Positions 8,037 through 16,855 of a DNA stretch of 64,000 nt are shown here, piece after piece. Each line of letters opens with the position of its first letter. Positions within the stretch are counted from its first letter, which is position 1. The notes beneath the pieces are model-generated. The model worked only from the letters and a program-made list of their open reading frames with translations, ran no database searches and was not told the DNA's origin. Where the stretch lies: positions 1 through 64,000 of the forward strand of contig NZ_AOFQ01000074.1 in assembly GCF_000495915.1 (NCBI RefSeq), read 5' to 3'. Source of the DNA: Stutzerimonas chloritidismutans AW-1 (GTDB taxonomy: Bacteria > Pseudomonadota > Gammaproteobacteria > Pseudomonadales > Pseudomonadaceae). Position numbers and translations under genes: made by a program.

Positions 8037-8963
8037 ATGGCGCAGCGCTCGCCGCGAACAAATGGAAGAACTCAGGGGAAACCGGCAAGCCTGGGCGCGC
8101 TATTGGTGGTGCTTGCGGCACTGTGCTGGGGACTATCGGGTGGGATAGGCGGCATCCTCATCAGCGAGGGCTGGAGTCCCACCGTAGTCTCGCTCTACCG
8201 GGGCCTGATCGGCCTCGTGAGCGTGCTCATCTGGCTGGCATTACGCCCGGCCGGCAGTGGAATGACGAGCCACAGGCTGTGGTTCTGGTCGGTAATCGCC
8301 GGCATCGGCGTGGCGGGCAACTTCTCTTTTTACTTCCTGAGCATCGCTGAGGGCAGCGTTGCGGTGGCAGCGACCCTGATGTACTCAGCGCCGGTGTTCG
8401 TCTACCTGGCATCCTTCGCATTCGGACTCGAAAGGCCGACGCTGTTCAAATGGGCAGCAATCGCAACGGTGATGCTCGGCGTCATCTTGCTGACCGGTAT
8501 CCATGACGTCGGCGCGAGCGACATTACACTCGTGGCAGTCGGAGCCGGCCTGCTATCCGGTTTGTCCTATGCGACTTTTATTTTTGCGTTCAAGTACGCG
8601 GCGCCCCACGGCAGTCCTCAGGCGATTCTCGTCATAGCGTTCGCCGTGCTCGTTGGCATACTCGCCTCGATGAGCGACGCGCAACAGGCAGCGGCGGTGC
8701 CAGGCGCCCCGAGTTGGCCAATGTTCATCGTTCTGGGTGTGGTCGGCGCAGGGCTGTCCTTCATTCTCTACATCGTCGGGCTCAGACATACCGCACCGGC
8801 TGTGGCGTCCATCGTGGCGATGGTCGAGCCGGTAACCGCTTCGCTCTTCGGCGTCGTGGTACTGGATGAGAGTCTGGCAGCGCTGCAGATCCTGGGCATG
8901 GGGCTGATTCTATTGACGGTGACTGCGCTGGGCCTCCAGGGCAGAGAACCGAACGAGATGTAA
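8037..8963 (+). CDS. DMT-superfamily (EamA) transporter
   Basis: This 308-aa inner-membrane protein has ten hydrophobic segments arranged as two EamA repeats. Repeat one begins GALLVVLAALCWGLSGGIGG and repeat two begins TLVAVGAGLLSGLSYATFIFAF. EamA proteins export metabolites such as amino acids or other small compounds; the substrate is not evident. I chose the ATG at 8037 (MAQRSPRT), as the longer frame adds 21 residues with no better ribosome site. The gene stands alone, downstream of the sugar dehydrogenase by about 105 bp. Confidence 0.85.
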   Translation: MAQRSPRTNGRTQGKPASLGALLVVLAALCWGLSGGIGGILISEGWSPTVVSLYRGLIGLVSVLIWLALRPAGSGMTSHRLWFWSVIAGIGVAGNFSFYFLSIAEGSVAVAATLMYSAPVFVYLASFAFGLERPTLFKWAAIATVMLGVILLTGIHDVGASDITLVAVGAGLLSGLSYATFIFAFKYAAPHGSPQAILVIAFAVLVGILASMSDAQQAAAVPGAPSWPMFIVLGVVGAGLSFILYIVGLRHTAPAVASIVAMVEPVTASLFGVVVLDESLAALQILGMGLILLTVTALGLQGREPNEM

Positions 8964-9032
8964 CGATCCGGCTCGTCGAACACTCGCCTTTCCTGACAGT
9001 CTCTACCCGACAATTCCCGCTGGACCTTGCGC

Positions 9033-9431
9033 ATGCTCCGCTCCATCCACCACGTCGCGATCATCTGCTCGGACTATGTCGTATCGAAGCGCTTCTATAC
9101 CGAGACGCTGGGGCTGACGGTGATTGCCGAGCATTACCGCGAGGCGCGTCGCTCCTACAAGCTCGACCTCGCGCTGCCGGATGGCGCTCAGCTCGAGCTG
9201 TTTTCCTTTCCCGATGCGCCGCCGCGCCCTTCACGACCGGAGGCGCAGGGATTGCGGCATCTGGCGTTTGCGGTGGACGACGTCGCGCAGTGCAAGGCAT
9301 GGCTGGAGCGTCAGGGCGTTGCGGTGGAAGCGATTCGGCTGGATGAGTACACCGGTCGCCGATTCACCTTCTTCGCGGACCCGGACGGCCTGCCGCTGGA
9401 GCTGTACGAAGCGGTGCCGGCCGTCGATTGA
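9033..9431 (+). CDS. VOC-family protein, SMU1112c/YaeR-like
   Basis: This 132-aa VOC protein begins LRSIHHVAIICSDYVVSKRFY and ends FTFFADPDGLPLELYEAV. The pattern matches the SMU1112c/YaeR (GloA2) branch of the glyoxalase I fold, with likely metal ligands H in IHHVAI, E in the LELFSFP strand, H in RHLAFAV and E in LELYEA. It may act as a small metal-dependent lyase, but the substrate is unknown for this branch. An in-frame TTG at 9027 is an alternative start. Confidence 0.82.
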   Translation: MLRSIHHVAIICSDYVVSKRFYTETLGLTVIAEHYREARRSYKLDLALPDGAQLELFSFPDAPPRPSRPEAQGLRHLAFAVDDVAQCKAWLERQGVAVEAIRLDEYTGRRFTFFADPDGLPLELYEAVPAVD

Positions 9432-9604
9432 GCCTGCACGGGTATCCGCCTGCCAGCGGGAGCGATAACCAACGCGCCGGCAACGCAGAACCGATGCCAC
9501 CCGCATCTCCTCCCGTAATGCTCGACCTCCTCGCCGTCACCGCCACGTAACAATCCGGCCCTAGCGTGTTCTGGCTGTCCCCCACACTGACCGCCGAGGC
9601 CCGC

Positions 9605-11833
9605 ATGAGAACTCCGACCCGCCTGACCCGCACCGTATTGTCCACTGCCCTGTCCTTGGCCTTGTTGCCGCTGGCCTCGCAGGCGGCACCTCTCCGCGCC
9701 GCAGACTACTTCGAGCGGGTCGCGACCTTCCCGGTCTTTCGCAACCTGGGTGCCGATGAGGATGCCACCCGGCAGACCGTAGCCGAGATCACCGCGGTGA
9801 GTCGCGACGGCCGCACGCTGATCTACACCGACAGCCCTGGCGAGCGCATCGGCCTGGTGGACATTCGCGATCCGAAAGCGCCGCAGCCGGCGGGCTTTAT
9901 CCAGCTGGAAGGCGAGCCGACCTCGGTCGCCGTACATCGCCACTACGCGCTGGTCGCGGTGAACACCTCGCTCGGCTTCACCCAGCCCGATGGTGTGCTG
10001 GCGGTGTTCGACATTCGCAATCCGGCGCAACCCAAACGCGTCGCCACGCTGCCCATGGGTGGCCAGCCGGATTCCATCGCCATCAGCCCGCGGGGCCGCT
10101 ATGCCGCGGTGGCGATCGAGAACGAGCGCGACGAGGACCTCAACGACGGGCTGATCCCACAGCTGCCGGCCGGCTTTCTGCGCATCGTCGACCTCAAGGG
10201 TCAGCCGTCGCGCTGGCGCACGCGGGACGTCGACCTGACCGGCCTGGCCGAGGTCGCGCCGGGTGATCCGGAGCCTGAGTACGTCAGCATCAACGACCAG
10301 GACGTGGCCGCCGTCACCCTGCAGGAAAACAACCACATCGTGCTGGTCGACCTGCGTCGTGGCCGGGTGATGCGCCACTTCAGCGCCGGCCAGGTGGATC
10401 TGCAAGGTGTGGACGTCGAGGAGAACGACCGCATCGAACCGGTCGGCGTGCTCGCTGGCAAGCGTCGCGAGCCGGATTCGATCGCCTGGGTCGGGCCGCT
10501 GCTGGCGACCGCCAACGAGGGCGACTACGAGGATGCCGAAGGCGCGCAAGGCGGCAGCCGCAGCTTCACCCTGTTCGACTACAACGGCCACGTCTGGCAC
10601 GAGGCCGGCGCCTCGCTGGAACACGCCTTCATCCGCGCCGGGCACTACCCGGAAAACCGCTCGGAGAACAAGGGCATCGAGCCGGAAGGCATCGCCGCGG
10701 CGCGTTTCCGCAAGCACAGCCTGCTGTTCGTCGGCAGCGAGCGCGGCAATGCGGTCGCCGTCTACGACGTGGCTCGCCCCTGGGCGCCGGTGATGCATCA
10801 GCTGCTGCCGACGGGCATGGGGCCGGAGGGCATCCTGCCGATCCCGTCGCGCAACCTGCTGGTGGTCAGCAGCGAGGAGGATTCGGCCGAGGACGGCTAC
10901 CGGTCGACGCTCTCGATCTACCAATACGGTGCCAAGACCGCACCTTACCCGGAGATCCGCTCCACTGATCGCGACCTGATCCCCTGGGGCGCTCTGAGCG
11001 GCCTGGTCGCGGACCGCAGCCAGTCCGACCGCCTCTATGCGGTGCCGGACAGCTACTACAAGGCGTCGCGGATCTTCAGCATCGACACCAGCCAGACACC
11101 GGCACTGATCGACCGCCAGATCGAACTGCGCAAGGCTGGCGCAAGCGTCGACTACGATCTGGAAGGCATCGCCCAGGCCAGCAATGGCGATTTCTGGCTG
11201 GCTTCGGAAGGTAACGGCAAGGCCAGGCCGAACCTGCTGATCCACGCCAACGCCAGAGGCGAAGTACTGGACGAGTTCGCCCTGCCCGCGGAAGTCGCCG
11301 CCCAGCAGACCAGCAACGGTTTCGAGGGCGTCGCGGTGGTCGGCGAAGGCGCCAGCACCCGCGTCTACGTGGCCTTTCAACGCGAGTGGAAGAACGACCC
11401 CGCCGGGCGGGTGCGCATCGGCGTGTTCAACCCGGGCACTGGTGAATGGGGCTTCATCCACTACCCGCTCGACGCCGCAGCCGAGGGCGGCTGGGTCGGA
11501 TTGTCCGAACTCACTTCAATCGGCAACGGCCAGTTCCTGGTGATCGAGCGCGACAACCAGCAGGGCCCGGCGGCACAGATCAAGCGTCTGTACCGCATCG
11601 ACCTGAATGGCCTGCAGCCCGCCGCCGAAGGTCAGCGCTTCCCGCTCGCAAGCAAGCGTCTGGAGCGCGATCTGCTACCTGATCTGAAGAGCACCGGTGG
11701 CTGGGTGCTGGACAAGGTCGAAGGTGCGGCGGTCGACAAGCAGGGGCGTCTGTTCGTCGTCACCGATAACGACGGGGTCGAGGATGCCAGCGGCGAGACG
11801 CGTTTCATGCGGTTCGGGACGGTCAAGCGCTGA
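9605..11833 (+). CDS. Exported esterase-like phytase-family protein with N-terminal beta-propeller
   Basis: This 742-aa protein has a signal peptide (cleavage likely after LASQA). The first half is a YVTN-like beta-propeller with strands such as LVDIRDPKAPQPAGFIQL and VFDIRNPAQPKRVATLPM. The second half, from about residue 440, is the 'esterase-like activity of phytase' domain with YDLEGIAQASNGDFWLASEG and a DNDGVEDASGETRF C-terminus. It is expected in the periplasm or outside the cell, perhaps releasing phosphate or acting on phosphoesters. The ATG at 9605 is chosen because the signal peptide starts there. A hairpin terminator follows. Confidence 0.8.
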   Translation: MRTPTRLTRTVLSTALSLALLPLASQAAPLRAADYFERVATFPVFRNLGADEDATRQTVAEITAVSRDGRTLIYTDSPGERIGLVDIRDPKAPQPAGFIQLEGEPTSVAVHRHYALVAVNTSLGFTQPDGVLAVFDIRNPAQPKRVATLPMGGQPDSIAISPRGRYAAVAIENERDEDLNDGLIPQLPAGFLRIVDLKGQPSRWRTRDVDLTGLAEVAPGDPEPEYVSINDQDVAAVTLQENNHIVLVDLRRGRVMRHFSAGQVDLQGVDVEENDRIEPVGVLAGKRREPDSIAWVGPLLATANEGDYEDAEGAQGGSRSFTLFDYNGHVWHEAGASLEHAFIRAGHYPENRSENKGIEPEGIAAARFRKHSLLFVGSERGNAVAVYDVARPWAPVMHQLLPTGMGPEGILPIPSRNLLVVSSEEDSAEDGYRSTLSIYQYGAKTAPYPEIRSTDRDLIPWGALSGLVADRSQSDRLYAVPDSYYKASRIFSIDTSQTPALIDRQIELRKAGASVDYDLEGIAQASNGDFWLASEGNGKARPNLLIHANARGEVLDEFALPAEVAAQQTSNGFEGVAVVGEGASTRVYVAFQREWKNDPAGRVRIGVFNPGTGEWGFIHYPLDAAAEGGWVGLSELTSIGNGQFLVIERDNQQGPAAQIKRLYRIDLNGLQPAAEGQRFPLASKRLERDLLPDLKSTGGWVLDKVEGAAVDKQGRLFVVTDNDGVEDASGETRFMRFGTVKR

Positions 11834-11846
11834 TATCCGGCAGCTT

Positions 11847-11875
11847 CATGCGGAGCGGCAGACCCGCTCCGCATG
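11847..11875. terminator. Bidirectional hairpin terminator
   Basis: A perfect 12-bp stem (CATGCGGAGCGG pairing with CCGCTCCGCATG, five-base loop) lies between the convergent phytase-like gene and the CNNM gene. There is no long T tract, so the call rests on the stem and position. Confidence 0.7.
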
Positions 11876-11880
11876 CTCGG

Positions 11881-12906
11881 TCAGCTGTCGCGGGCGCGCT
11901 TGATGCGGTGATCCCAGCGGCGCTTGGCGAAGCGGCGCATGTTCGGGATGTCGTCCGTTTCGTCCATGATCGGCTGGCCGATGATGGTTTCCATGATGTC
12001 TTCCAGCGTCACCAGGCCGCGCCAGCTGCCGAACTCGTCGTAGACCAGGCACATGTGCTGGCGCTCGTGCAGCAGCTGAGTCATCAGGTTCTCGACGCTG
12101 GTCATTTCCGGCGCGACTTTCATCGGCTTCATGATCGTCGAGACCGGCGCCTCGTCATCGGTCGCTGACAGGGCGTCATAGCGGAACACCACACCCAGCG
12201 GGCTCTCGTCATCGCCAATCACCGGGTAGCGCGAGAACTGGCTGTCGGCAACCTGCTCCTTGAATGCGCCAATGCTGGTCTCCGGCGACGTGTAGTCGCA
12301 CACCGTACGCGGTGTCATGACGTCACGGACCTTGATCTCGTGCAGGTCGAGGATGTTCCTGATGACACGCTGCTCGTCCTCGTCGAGGCTCTTGTTCTCG
12401 CGACCAAGCACCGTCAACGCCTTGATCTCCTGGCGGATGTCGTGCTCCGGCTCCTTGCCACCGACCAGCCGCATGATCATGTCGGACAGGTAGATGAAGG
12501 GCTTCAGAATCCAGATCATGCCGTTCAGCAGAGGCGGCAGGTACGGCGCCAACGTGCGCCAGTAACGGGCACCGATGGTCTTGGGCAGGATTTCCGAAAG
12601 CACCAGGATCAGTACCGTCATCACCGCCGAGGCGATACCGACATAGCCGTTGCCAAATACCACGGTGACCTGCGCACCGACACCGGTCGCGCCAACGGTG
12701 TGGGCGACGGTATTCAAGGTCAGGATGGCCGCGAGTGGCTGGTCGACCTTGTCTTTCAGTTCCTTGAGGCGCTCGTACAGCTTCGGACGGGTCGTCTTCT
12801 GGTGCGCGATAAAGCTCGGTGTCAGCGAGAGCAGTGCGGCTTCGAGGATCGAACAGATGAATGAAACGAGGATGGATAAGACAGCGAACGCTATCAGGAG
12901 GGTCAT
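11881..12906 (-). CDS. CNNM/CorC-family transporter with DUF21 and CBS domains
   Basis: This 341-aa inner-membrane protein has an N-terminal DUF21 (CNNM) domain with four hydrophobic segments, roughly residues 1-165, including AHTVGATGVGAQVTVVFG and LVLSEILPKTIGARY. A CBS pair follows at about residues 195-320 (VMTPRTVCDYTSPETSIG; YDEFGSWRGLVTLEDIMETIIG). The C-terminal CorC_HlyC domain of longer homologues is absent. CNNM proteins move or sense Mg2+ and related divalent cations, gated by nucleotide binding to the CBS pair. It is transcribed alone and convergent with the phytase-like gene. Confidence 0.87.
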   Translation of the reverse strand: MTLLIAFAVLSILVSFICSILEAALLSLTPSFIAHQKTTRPKLYERLKELKDKVDQPLAAILTLNTVAHTVGATGVGAQVTVVFGNGYVGIASAVMTVLILVLSEILPKTIGARYWRTLAPYLPPLLNGMIWILKPFIYLSDMIMRLVGGKEPEHDIRQEIKALTVLGRENKSLDEDEQRVIRNILDLHEIKVRDVMTPRTVCDYTSPETSIGAFKEQVADSQFSRYPVIGDDESPLGVVFRYDALSATDDEAPVSTIMKPMKVAPEMTSVENLMTQLLHERQHMCLVYDEFGSWRGLVTLEDIMETIIGQPIMDETDDIPNMRRFAKRRWDHRIKRARDS

Positions 12907-13166
12907 GTAAGGGAGATTTCATTGCCAATGGCAGGCCAATTTACAGCAAAGCCGCCGAGCGTTAGCCGGATGCCGCGATGGGCTTGCAACATTTCATTTC
13001 CCCGTATGAACGAACGCGCTGGACACACTGATTTCGACAGCAGCCGACAATGGAGTTCATCCCCTCGATCGGCGCCCTTTTCCGGCAACTCGCACGCTTG
13101 TTTCCCGACGCGCTCCTCGGCTAGGGTGCGGTCCTCGACGAAACGGCCCTTCAGGAGCATTGCAGA

Positions 13167-13640
13167 TTGATCAGAACAGGGATGTTGGCGCTGGGTTTGC
13201 TGATGGCGCTCACGGCACAGGCGGCCGAACAGCGGGTCTATCTGGTCGCCACGGTACAGCTGGACGGCACCAGCCTGGCGCAGAGCGCGTTTCTACATGA
13301 AGCGGATATCACCGAACTGGAGGGGTGCCGCGAAGCGGTGCGCGAGGGCCAGCGCGCCCGTGACTGGCAGAAATACCATCACATCTTCCGGAACGATCTT
13401 TTCAAGGGCTTCGCCGGCCACATGCACTATCGCTGCGCCTTCAGCGATCTGCAGTTCAGCAGCTGGCACGATGGCCCGCGCTACAACCAGCCCTACCTGA
13501 TCGCTGTCGACGAGAACGCGATGCTCAGCGTGGAGCGGACGCCAAGCCAGGCCCAATGCATGAGCCGCCTGCGCGCGCTGCCGGCTGCCCGGCAGGCGCA
13601 GAGCTTCTGCGCCATGGGCAACCAGCAGATCAAGCCCTGA
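13167..13640 (+). CDS. Exported hypothetical protein
   Basis: I do not recognise this 157-aa protein. It has a short signal peptide (LGLLMALTAQAAEQ, cleavage likely after AQA). The mature part contains four or five Cys, several His, and a C-terminal CMSRLRALPAARQAQSFCAMG segment that could form disulphides in the periplasm. AGGAG lies nine bases before a TTG at 13167, which I use as the start. An ATG at 13182 would also keep the signal peptide. It lies between two unrelated genes and shows no operon link. Confidence 0.6.
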   Translation: MIRTGMLALGLLMALTAQAAEQRVYLVATVQLDGTSLAQSAFLHEADITELEGCREAVREGQRARDWQKYHHIFRNDLFKGFAGHMHYRCAFSDLQFSSWHDGPRYNQPYLIAVDENAMLSVERTPSQAQCMSRLRALPAARQAQSFCAMGNQQIKP

Positions 13641-13679
13641 CCGCCCGACCTTCCGGCCGAGTGGCGGCAGGCATCCGCC

Positions 13680-14138
13680 CTATCCCGGCTGGTAGCTGCC
13701 CGGCACCGGCGCGAAGGACACGCCAAAGCGGTTCCAGGCGTTGATGGTGGCGATGGCCAGGGTCAGGTTGGCGAGCTGGGCTTCGGAAAAATACTCACGC
13801 ACCTCCTCGAACAGCTGTTGCGAAACGCCTTGCGGCAACAGGGTGTTGGCCTCGGCCCAGGCCAGCGCGGCGCGTTCGCGGTCGGTAAAGAACGGGGTTT
13901 CGCGCCAGGCGCTCAGGGCATAGATGCGCTGCTCGGTTTCGCCGAGGGCGCGGGCGTCCTTGGTGTGCATGTCAAGGCAGTAGGCGCACCCGTTGATCTG
14001 CGAGACGCGGATCTTGACCAGCTCCATCAGCGGTTTGTCGACGCCGTCCTCGCGGCGACTCTGCCGCGCCAGGTAGGTTTCCAGCCCGATCATGGCGGTC
14101 ATCACATCGGGGGCGGCGGCCTGGTAGTTCATGCGCAT
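13680..14138 (-). CDS. AhpD-like carboxymuconolactone decarboxylase-family protein
   Basis: This 152-aa protein carries the AhpD-type motif CAYCLDMHTKDA (C-x2-C-x3-H), the redox-active pair of alkylhydroperoxidase-like proteins. The start at 14138 has GAGGAG eight bases upstream and gives MRMNYQ. It probably reduces peroxides or a disulphide partner. It is divergent from an AraC-type regulator gene 94 bp away, which is the likely controller; that pairing is common among pseudomonads. Substrate is not known. Confidence 0.85.
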   Translation of the reverse strand: MRMNYQAAAPDVMTAMIGLETYLARQSRREDGVDKPLMELVKIRVSQINGCAYCLDMHTKDARALGETEQRIYALSAWRETPFFTDRERAALAWAEANTLLPQGVSQQLFEEVREYFSEAQLANLTLAIATINAWNRFGVSFAPVPGSYQPG

Positions 14139-14232
14139 GGTGGTCACTCCTCGGTTTGAATGTGCAGCCAAGGCTACGCAGCCGCCGAGCTGAGCTATTG
14201 TAGATTTTCGACATCTTTGAACGCCGCCTTCC

Positions 14233-15030
14233 ATGTCCGCCCTGCACGAACGACTGCCACACATCAGTGGCTTCCTGACTCGCCCGCCTGCGCCAGCACT
14301 GGCTGCCTACGTGCAGCGTTTCTGGTGGCTGGAGGGTGACGCCGCCACGGTGTACGACGAGCAGATGCTGCATCCGGACGGCGCCTGTGGGGTCATCTTC
14401 AATTTCGCCGACCCGCTGGCCTTCGATGGTCATCTGCACAAGCCGCGTGCATTGATCGCCGGGCCGCAGCTTGCCAGTTCGCGATTGCAACTGGCTGGGC
14501 AGGTGAGGCTGATGGGCGTGCGCTTTCGCCCTGGGATGGGCGCGGCGTTCTTTGTCATCAGCCTGGATGAGCTGGCGGGCTTTCATAGCTCCGACTGGCA
14601 GCGACTGGGGTTTGCCGGGATGGTCGACCAACTGGCCGAGCTGAGCCGCGAGGCGCAGCAACTGCTGGTAGAGCAGGAATTGATCAGACGTCTGCAGGCG
14701 ACTCAGGAGCGACGCTCCCCAGTGCAACAGCTACTGTCGGAGATCACCGCGACCGAGGGCCGTGCACGCCTGGCCGACCTCCTCCAGTCCGTACCGCTCG
14801 GCCAGCGCCAGCTGGAGCGCCTGTTCCGCCATCATGTAGGAATGACACCCAAGCAGTTCAGCCGCATCCAGCGCGTGGCGCTGGTGCGCAACCAGCTGCG
14901 CGCCGGCCAGCCGTTACTGGACACCGCCCTGGCCTGCGGATACAGCGATCAGGCGCACTTCATTCATGACTTCAAGACGGTGGTCGGCATGACGCCGGGT
15001 CGATATCGGGCGAGCAAGGTCAGTCGATAA
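14233..15030 (+). CDS. AraC-family transcriptional regulator
   Basis: This 265-aa regulator has an N-terminal sensing region with AAYVQRFWWLEG and HPDGACGVIFNF, as in the DUF6597-type AraC proteins. The C-terminal double helix-turn-helix spans about residues 170-260 (LGQRQLERLFRHHVGMTPKQFSRIQR, then ALACGYSDQAHFIHDFKTVVGMTPGRYR). It is divergent from the AhpD-like gene and may control it. The effector is unknown. Confidence 0.85.
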   Translation: MSALHERLPHISGFLTRPPAPALAAYVQRFWWLEGDAATVYDEQMLHPDGACGVIFNFADPLAFDGHLHKPRALIAGPQLASSRLQLAGQVRLMGVRFRPGMGAAFFVISLDELAGFHSSDWQRLGFAGMVDQLAELSREAQQLLVEQELIRRLQATQERRSPVQQLLSEITATEGRARLADLLQSVPLGQRQLERLFRHHVGMTPKQFSRIQRVALVRNQLRAGQPLLDTALACGYSDQAHFIHDFKTVVGMTPGRYRASKVSR

Positions 15031-15123
15031 CTGCGCCCCATTGCGGGCGACCCGTCACGTCCGGCGGAAAAAACGATCGACTCACATGCTGCTGACGCCA
15101 GCGACACGCAGTTCACAGCCAGC

Positions 15124-15429
15124 TCAGATGGCTTTGCTGAGCGCCTCGAGCAGCTGAGCGATCTTCTCTTCGTTTCGCTTGTAGTAGGTCCAGGGACCGA
15201 TACGCTGCGACGTCACCAACTGCGCGCGCTGGAGCGCCGCCAGGTAATTCGAAACGGTGGACTGCGACAACCCCACACGCTCCTGGATGATGCTGACGCA
15301 GACACCCAGCTGTTCGGGATCGGCTTCCTGCTCGGGGAAGTTGGTCTTCGGGTCCTTCAGCAGGGTAAGAATGGCCAGGCGTGTGGGGTTATCCAGGGCC
15401 TTCAGCGCTTCACTGATGTCTATGCTCAT
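15124..15429 (-). CDS. ArsR-family winged-helix regulator
   Basis: This 101-aa repressor-like protein has the ArsR helix-turn-helix (LSQSTVSNYLAALQRAQLV) and wing (TSQRIGPWTYYKRNEEKI). The metal-binding ELCVC motif of ArsR/SmtB is absent and only one Cys (QLGVCVSII) is present, so it may sense electrophiles or oxidation rather than a metal ion. It lies 88 bp downstream of an old yellow enzyme gene on the same strand, a common pairing in pseudomonads. It probably represses that gene through the dyad at 16657-16676. Confidence 0.85.
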   Translation of the reverse strand: MSIDISEALKALDNPTRLAILTLLKDPKTNFPEQEADPEQLGVCVSIIQERVGLSQSTVSNYLAALQRAQLVTSQRIGPWTYYKRNEEKIAQLLEALSKAI

Positions 15430-15517
15430 ATCCGCGGCAGGTAATGGGTTTTCGCGATCTTACGATACTTTGTCGGTGCTGGCTGCGTGCACGCCACGGC
15501 CGTGCACGCACGCCGAC

Positions 15518-16642
15518 TCAGTGCGCGTACACCGGGTAGTCGATGTAACCCTTTTCGGTGCCGCCGTACATGCTGCTGGCATCCAGCGGGTTCATAGGCC
15601 AGCCACGGGCAATGCGCGCCGGCAGGTCCGGGTTGGCAATGAACGGACGGCCGAAGGCGATCAGGTCCGCCCAACCGGCTTCGATCGCCGCGGTGGCGCG
15701 CTCCGGGGTGTACTTGCCTGCGTAGATGATCGCGCCGTTGAACGCCGCACGAACCGCCTCTCTGAAACTGCCGGGCAGTTCGGGCGCGGTGTCCCAATCG
15801 GCCTCGGCCAGTGATACGTACGCGACGCCGATGGTTTGCAGAATCTTCACCGCTTCGATGTAGGTCTCATGCGGGTCTTGCTCCACCAGGCCAAGGTAGA
15901 CGCGCTCCTCATCCGTACTGGCGAACAGCGGCGCAAAACGAACCCCCACGCGCTCGGCACCGATGGCGTCGGCTATCGCCTGGACCGCTTCGTGCAGAAA
16001 ACGCAGTCGGTTCTGCAGCGAACCGCCGTATTCGTCAGTCCTGCGATTGGTGTGGGCGGAAATGAACTGGTTGACCAGGTAGCCGTTGGCGCAGTGAATC
16101 TCGACGCCATCGAAGCCTGCTTCAATCGCGTTGCGTGCGGCCTCGGCATAGAGCTGTACCAGCTCTTTGACTTCGGCATTGGACAGCGCCCGCGGCATCG
16201 AGGGCTCGACCAGCGCGCCCTCGCCCGGTCCCGTTTCGATAAAGACTTTGACGTTGGTCGCCGCAATGGCGGACGGCGCAACAGGTTGCGCACCGCCGGG
16301 TTGCAGCGAGGTGTGCGAGACACGGCCGACATGCCAGAGCTGGGCGAAAATCACGCCGCCCTCGTCATGCACCGCCTGGGTAACGGCCTTCCAGCCTTCG
16401 ACCTGCTCAGGGCTGTGGATCCCGGGCGTCCAGGCATATCCCTGGCCTCGCGGCTCGATCTGAATGCCTTCCGTCACCATGAACCCTGCACTGGCACGTT
16501 GCTGGTAGTAGGTCGCCATTACGGCGTTTGGAATATTGCCCGGTTGCGAGCTGCGCGAGCGTGTCAGCGGTGGCAGCACGATGCGGTTACGTAGCGTGAA
16601 GGAGCCAAGGGAGCCGGGAGTAAAAAGTGCTTTATGATTCAT
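15518..16642 (-). CDS. Old yellow enzyme-family alkene reductase (NemA/XenB type)
   Basis: This 374-aa FMN-dependent TIM-barrel enzyme reduces activated C=C bonds and nitro groups of electrophiles. Family landmarks are LRNRIVLPPLTRSRS at the N-terminus, AQLWHVGRVSH, the substrate-binding EIHCANGYLVNQF (H-x-x-N; the usual Gly before Ala is Cys here), NRRTDEYGGSLQNRLRF and FGRPFIANPDL. Its neighbour downstream is an ArsR-type regulator. A 20-bp dyad just upstream is the probable operator, so expression likely rises with electrophile stress. NemA, XenA/XenB and similar names cannot be separated from sequence alone. Confidence 0.9.
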   Translation of the reverse strand: MNHKALFTPGSLGSFTLRNRIVLPPLTRSRSSQPGNIPNAVMATYYQQRASAGFMVTEGIQIEPRGQGYAWTPGIHSPEQVEGWKAVTQAVHDEGGVIFAQLWHVGRVSHTSLQPGGAQPVAPSAIAATNVKVFIETGPGEGALVEPSMPRALSNAEVKELVQLYAEAARNAIEAGFDGVEIHCANGYLVNQFISAHTNRRTDEYGGSLQNRLRFLHEAVQAIADAIGAERVGVRFAPLFASTDEERVYLGLVEQDPHETYIEAVKILQTIGVAYVSLAEADWDTAPELPGSFREAVRAAFNGAIIYAGKYTPERATAAIEAGWADLIAFGRPFIANPDLPARIARGWPMNPLDASSMYGGTEKGYIDYPVYAH

Positions 16643-16656
16643 AACGTAAGATTTAG

Positions 16657-16676
16657 ATATCGTGAATTCTAGATAT
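16657..16676 (-). promoter_or_regulatory. Candidate ArsR-family operator upstream of the alkene reductase
   Basis: The 20-bp stretch is a dyad of the form ATATC-N2-GAATTC-N2-GATAT, with 16 of 20 positions symmetric. It lies 15-34 bp upstream of the reductase ATG, where a repressor would block transcription or ribosome loading. An octamer ATCTTACG next to it recurs upstream of the ArsR gene (around 15457). Confidence 0.5.
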
Positions 16677-16855
16677 TAAATGATGGAGGCTGCCTCACCG
16701 AATGTGAGTACGGCCCCGTGAGGGCTGTGCAGTCCGGTACTACCGTCACTGCCGAGCGGATGATCCTCGACCTCATATCGATAAATGTCAATATCCAGAT
16801 GCGCGTATGCCTGGACATAGCTGTCTGAAACCTTTTCTGGGGGAGCAGGCGCTCG

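Noticed and set aside
9541-9604. Pho box upstream of the phytase-like gene
   Set aside because: CTGTCCC-N4-ACTGACC is only a loose match to the PhoB direct repeat; too many mismatches to support.
9311-11461. Long open frame on the minus strand (over 700 codons) opposite the phytase-like gene
   Set aside because: The plus-strand gene has a signal peptide and known domains. The antisense frame has low-complexity His/Arg/Gln-rich composition typical of a high-GC shadow frame and no family resemblance.
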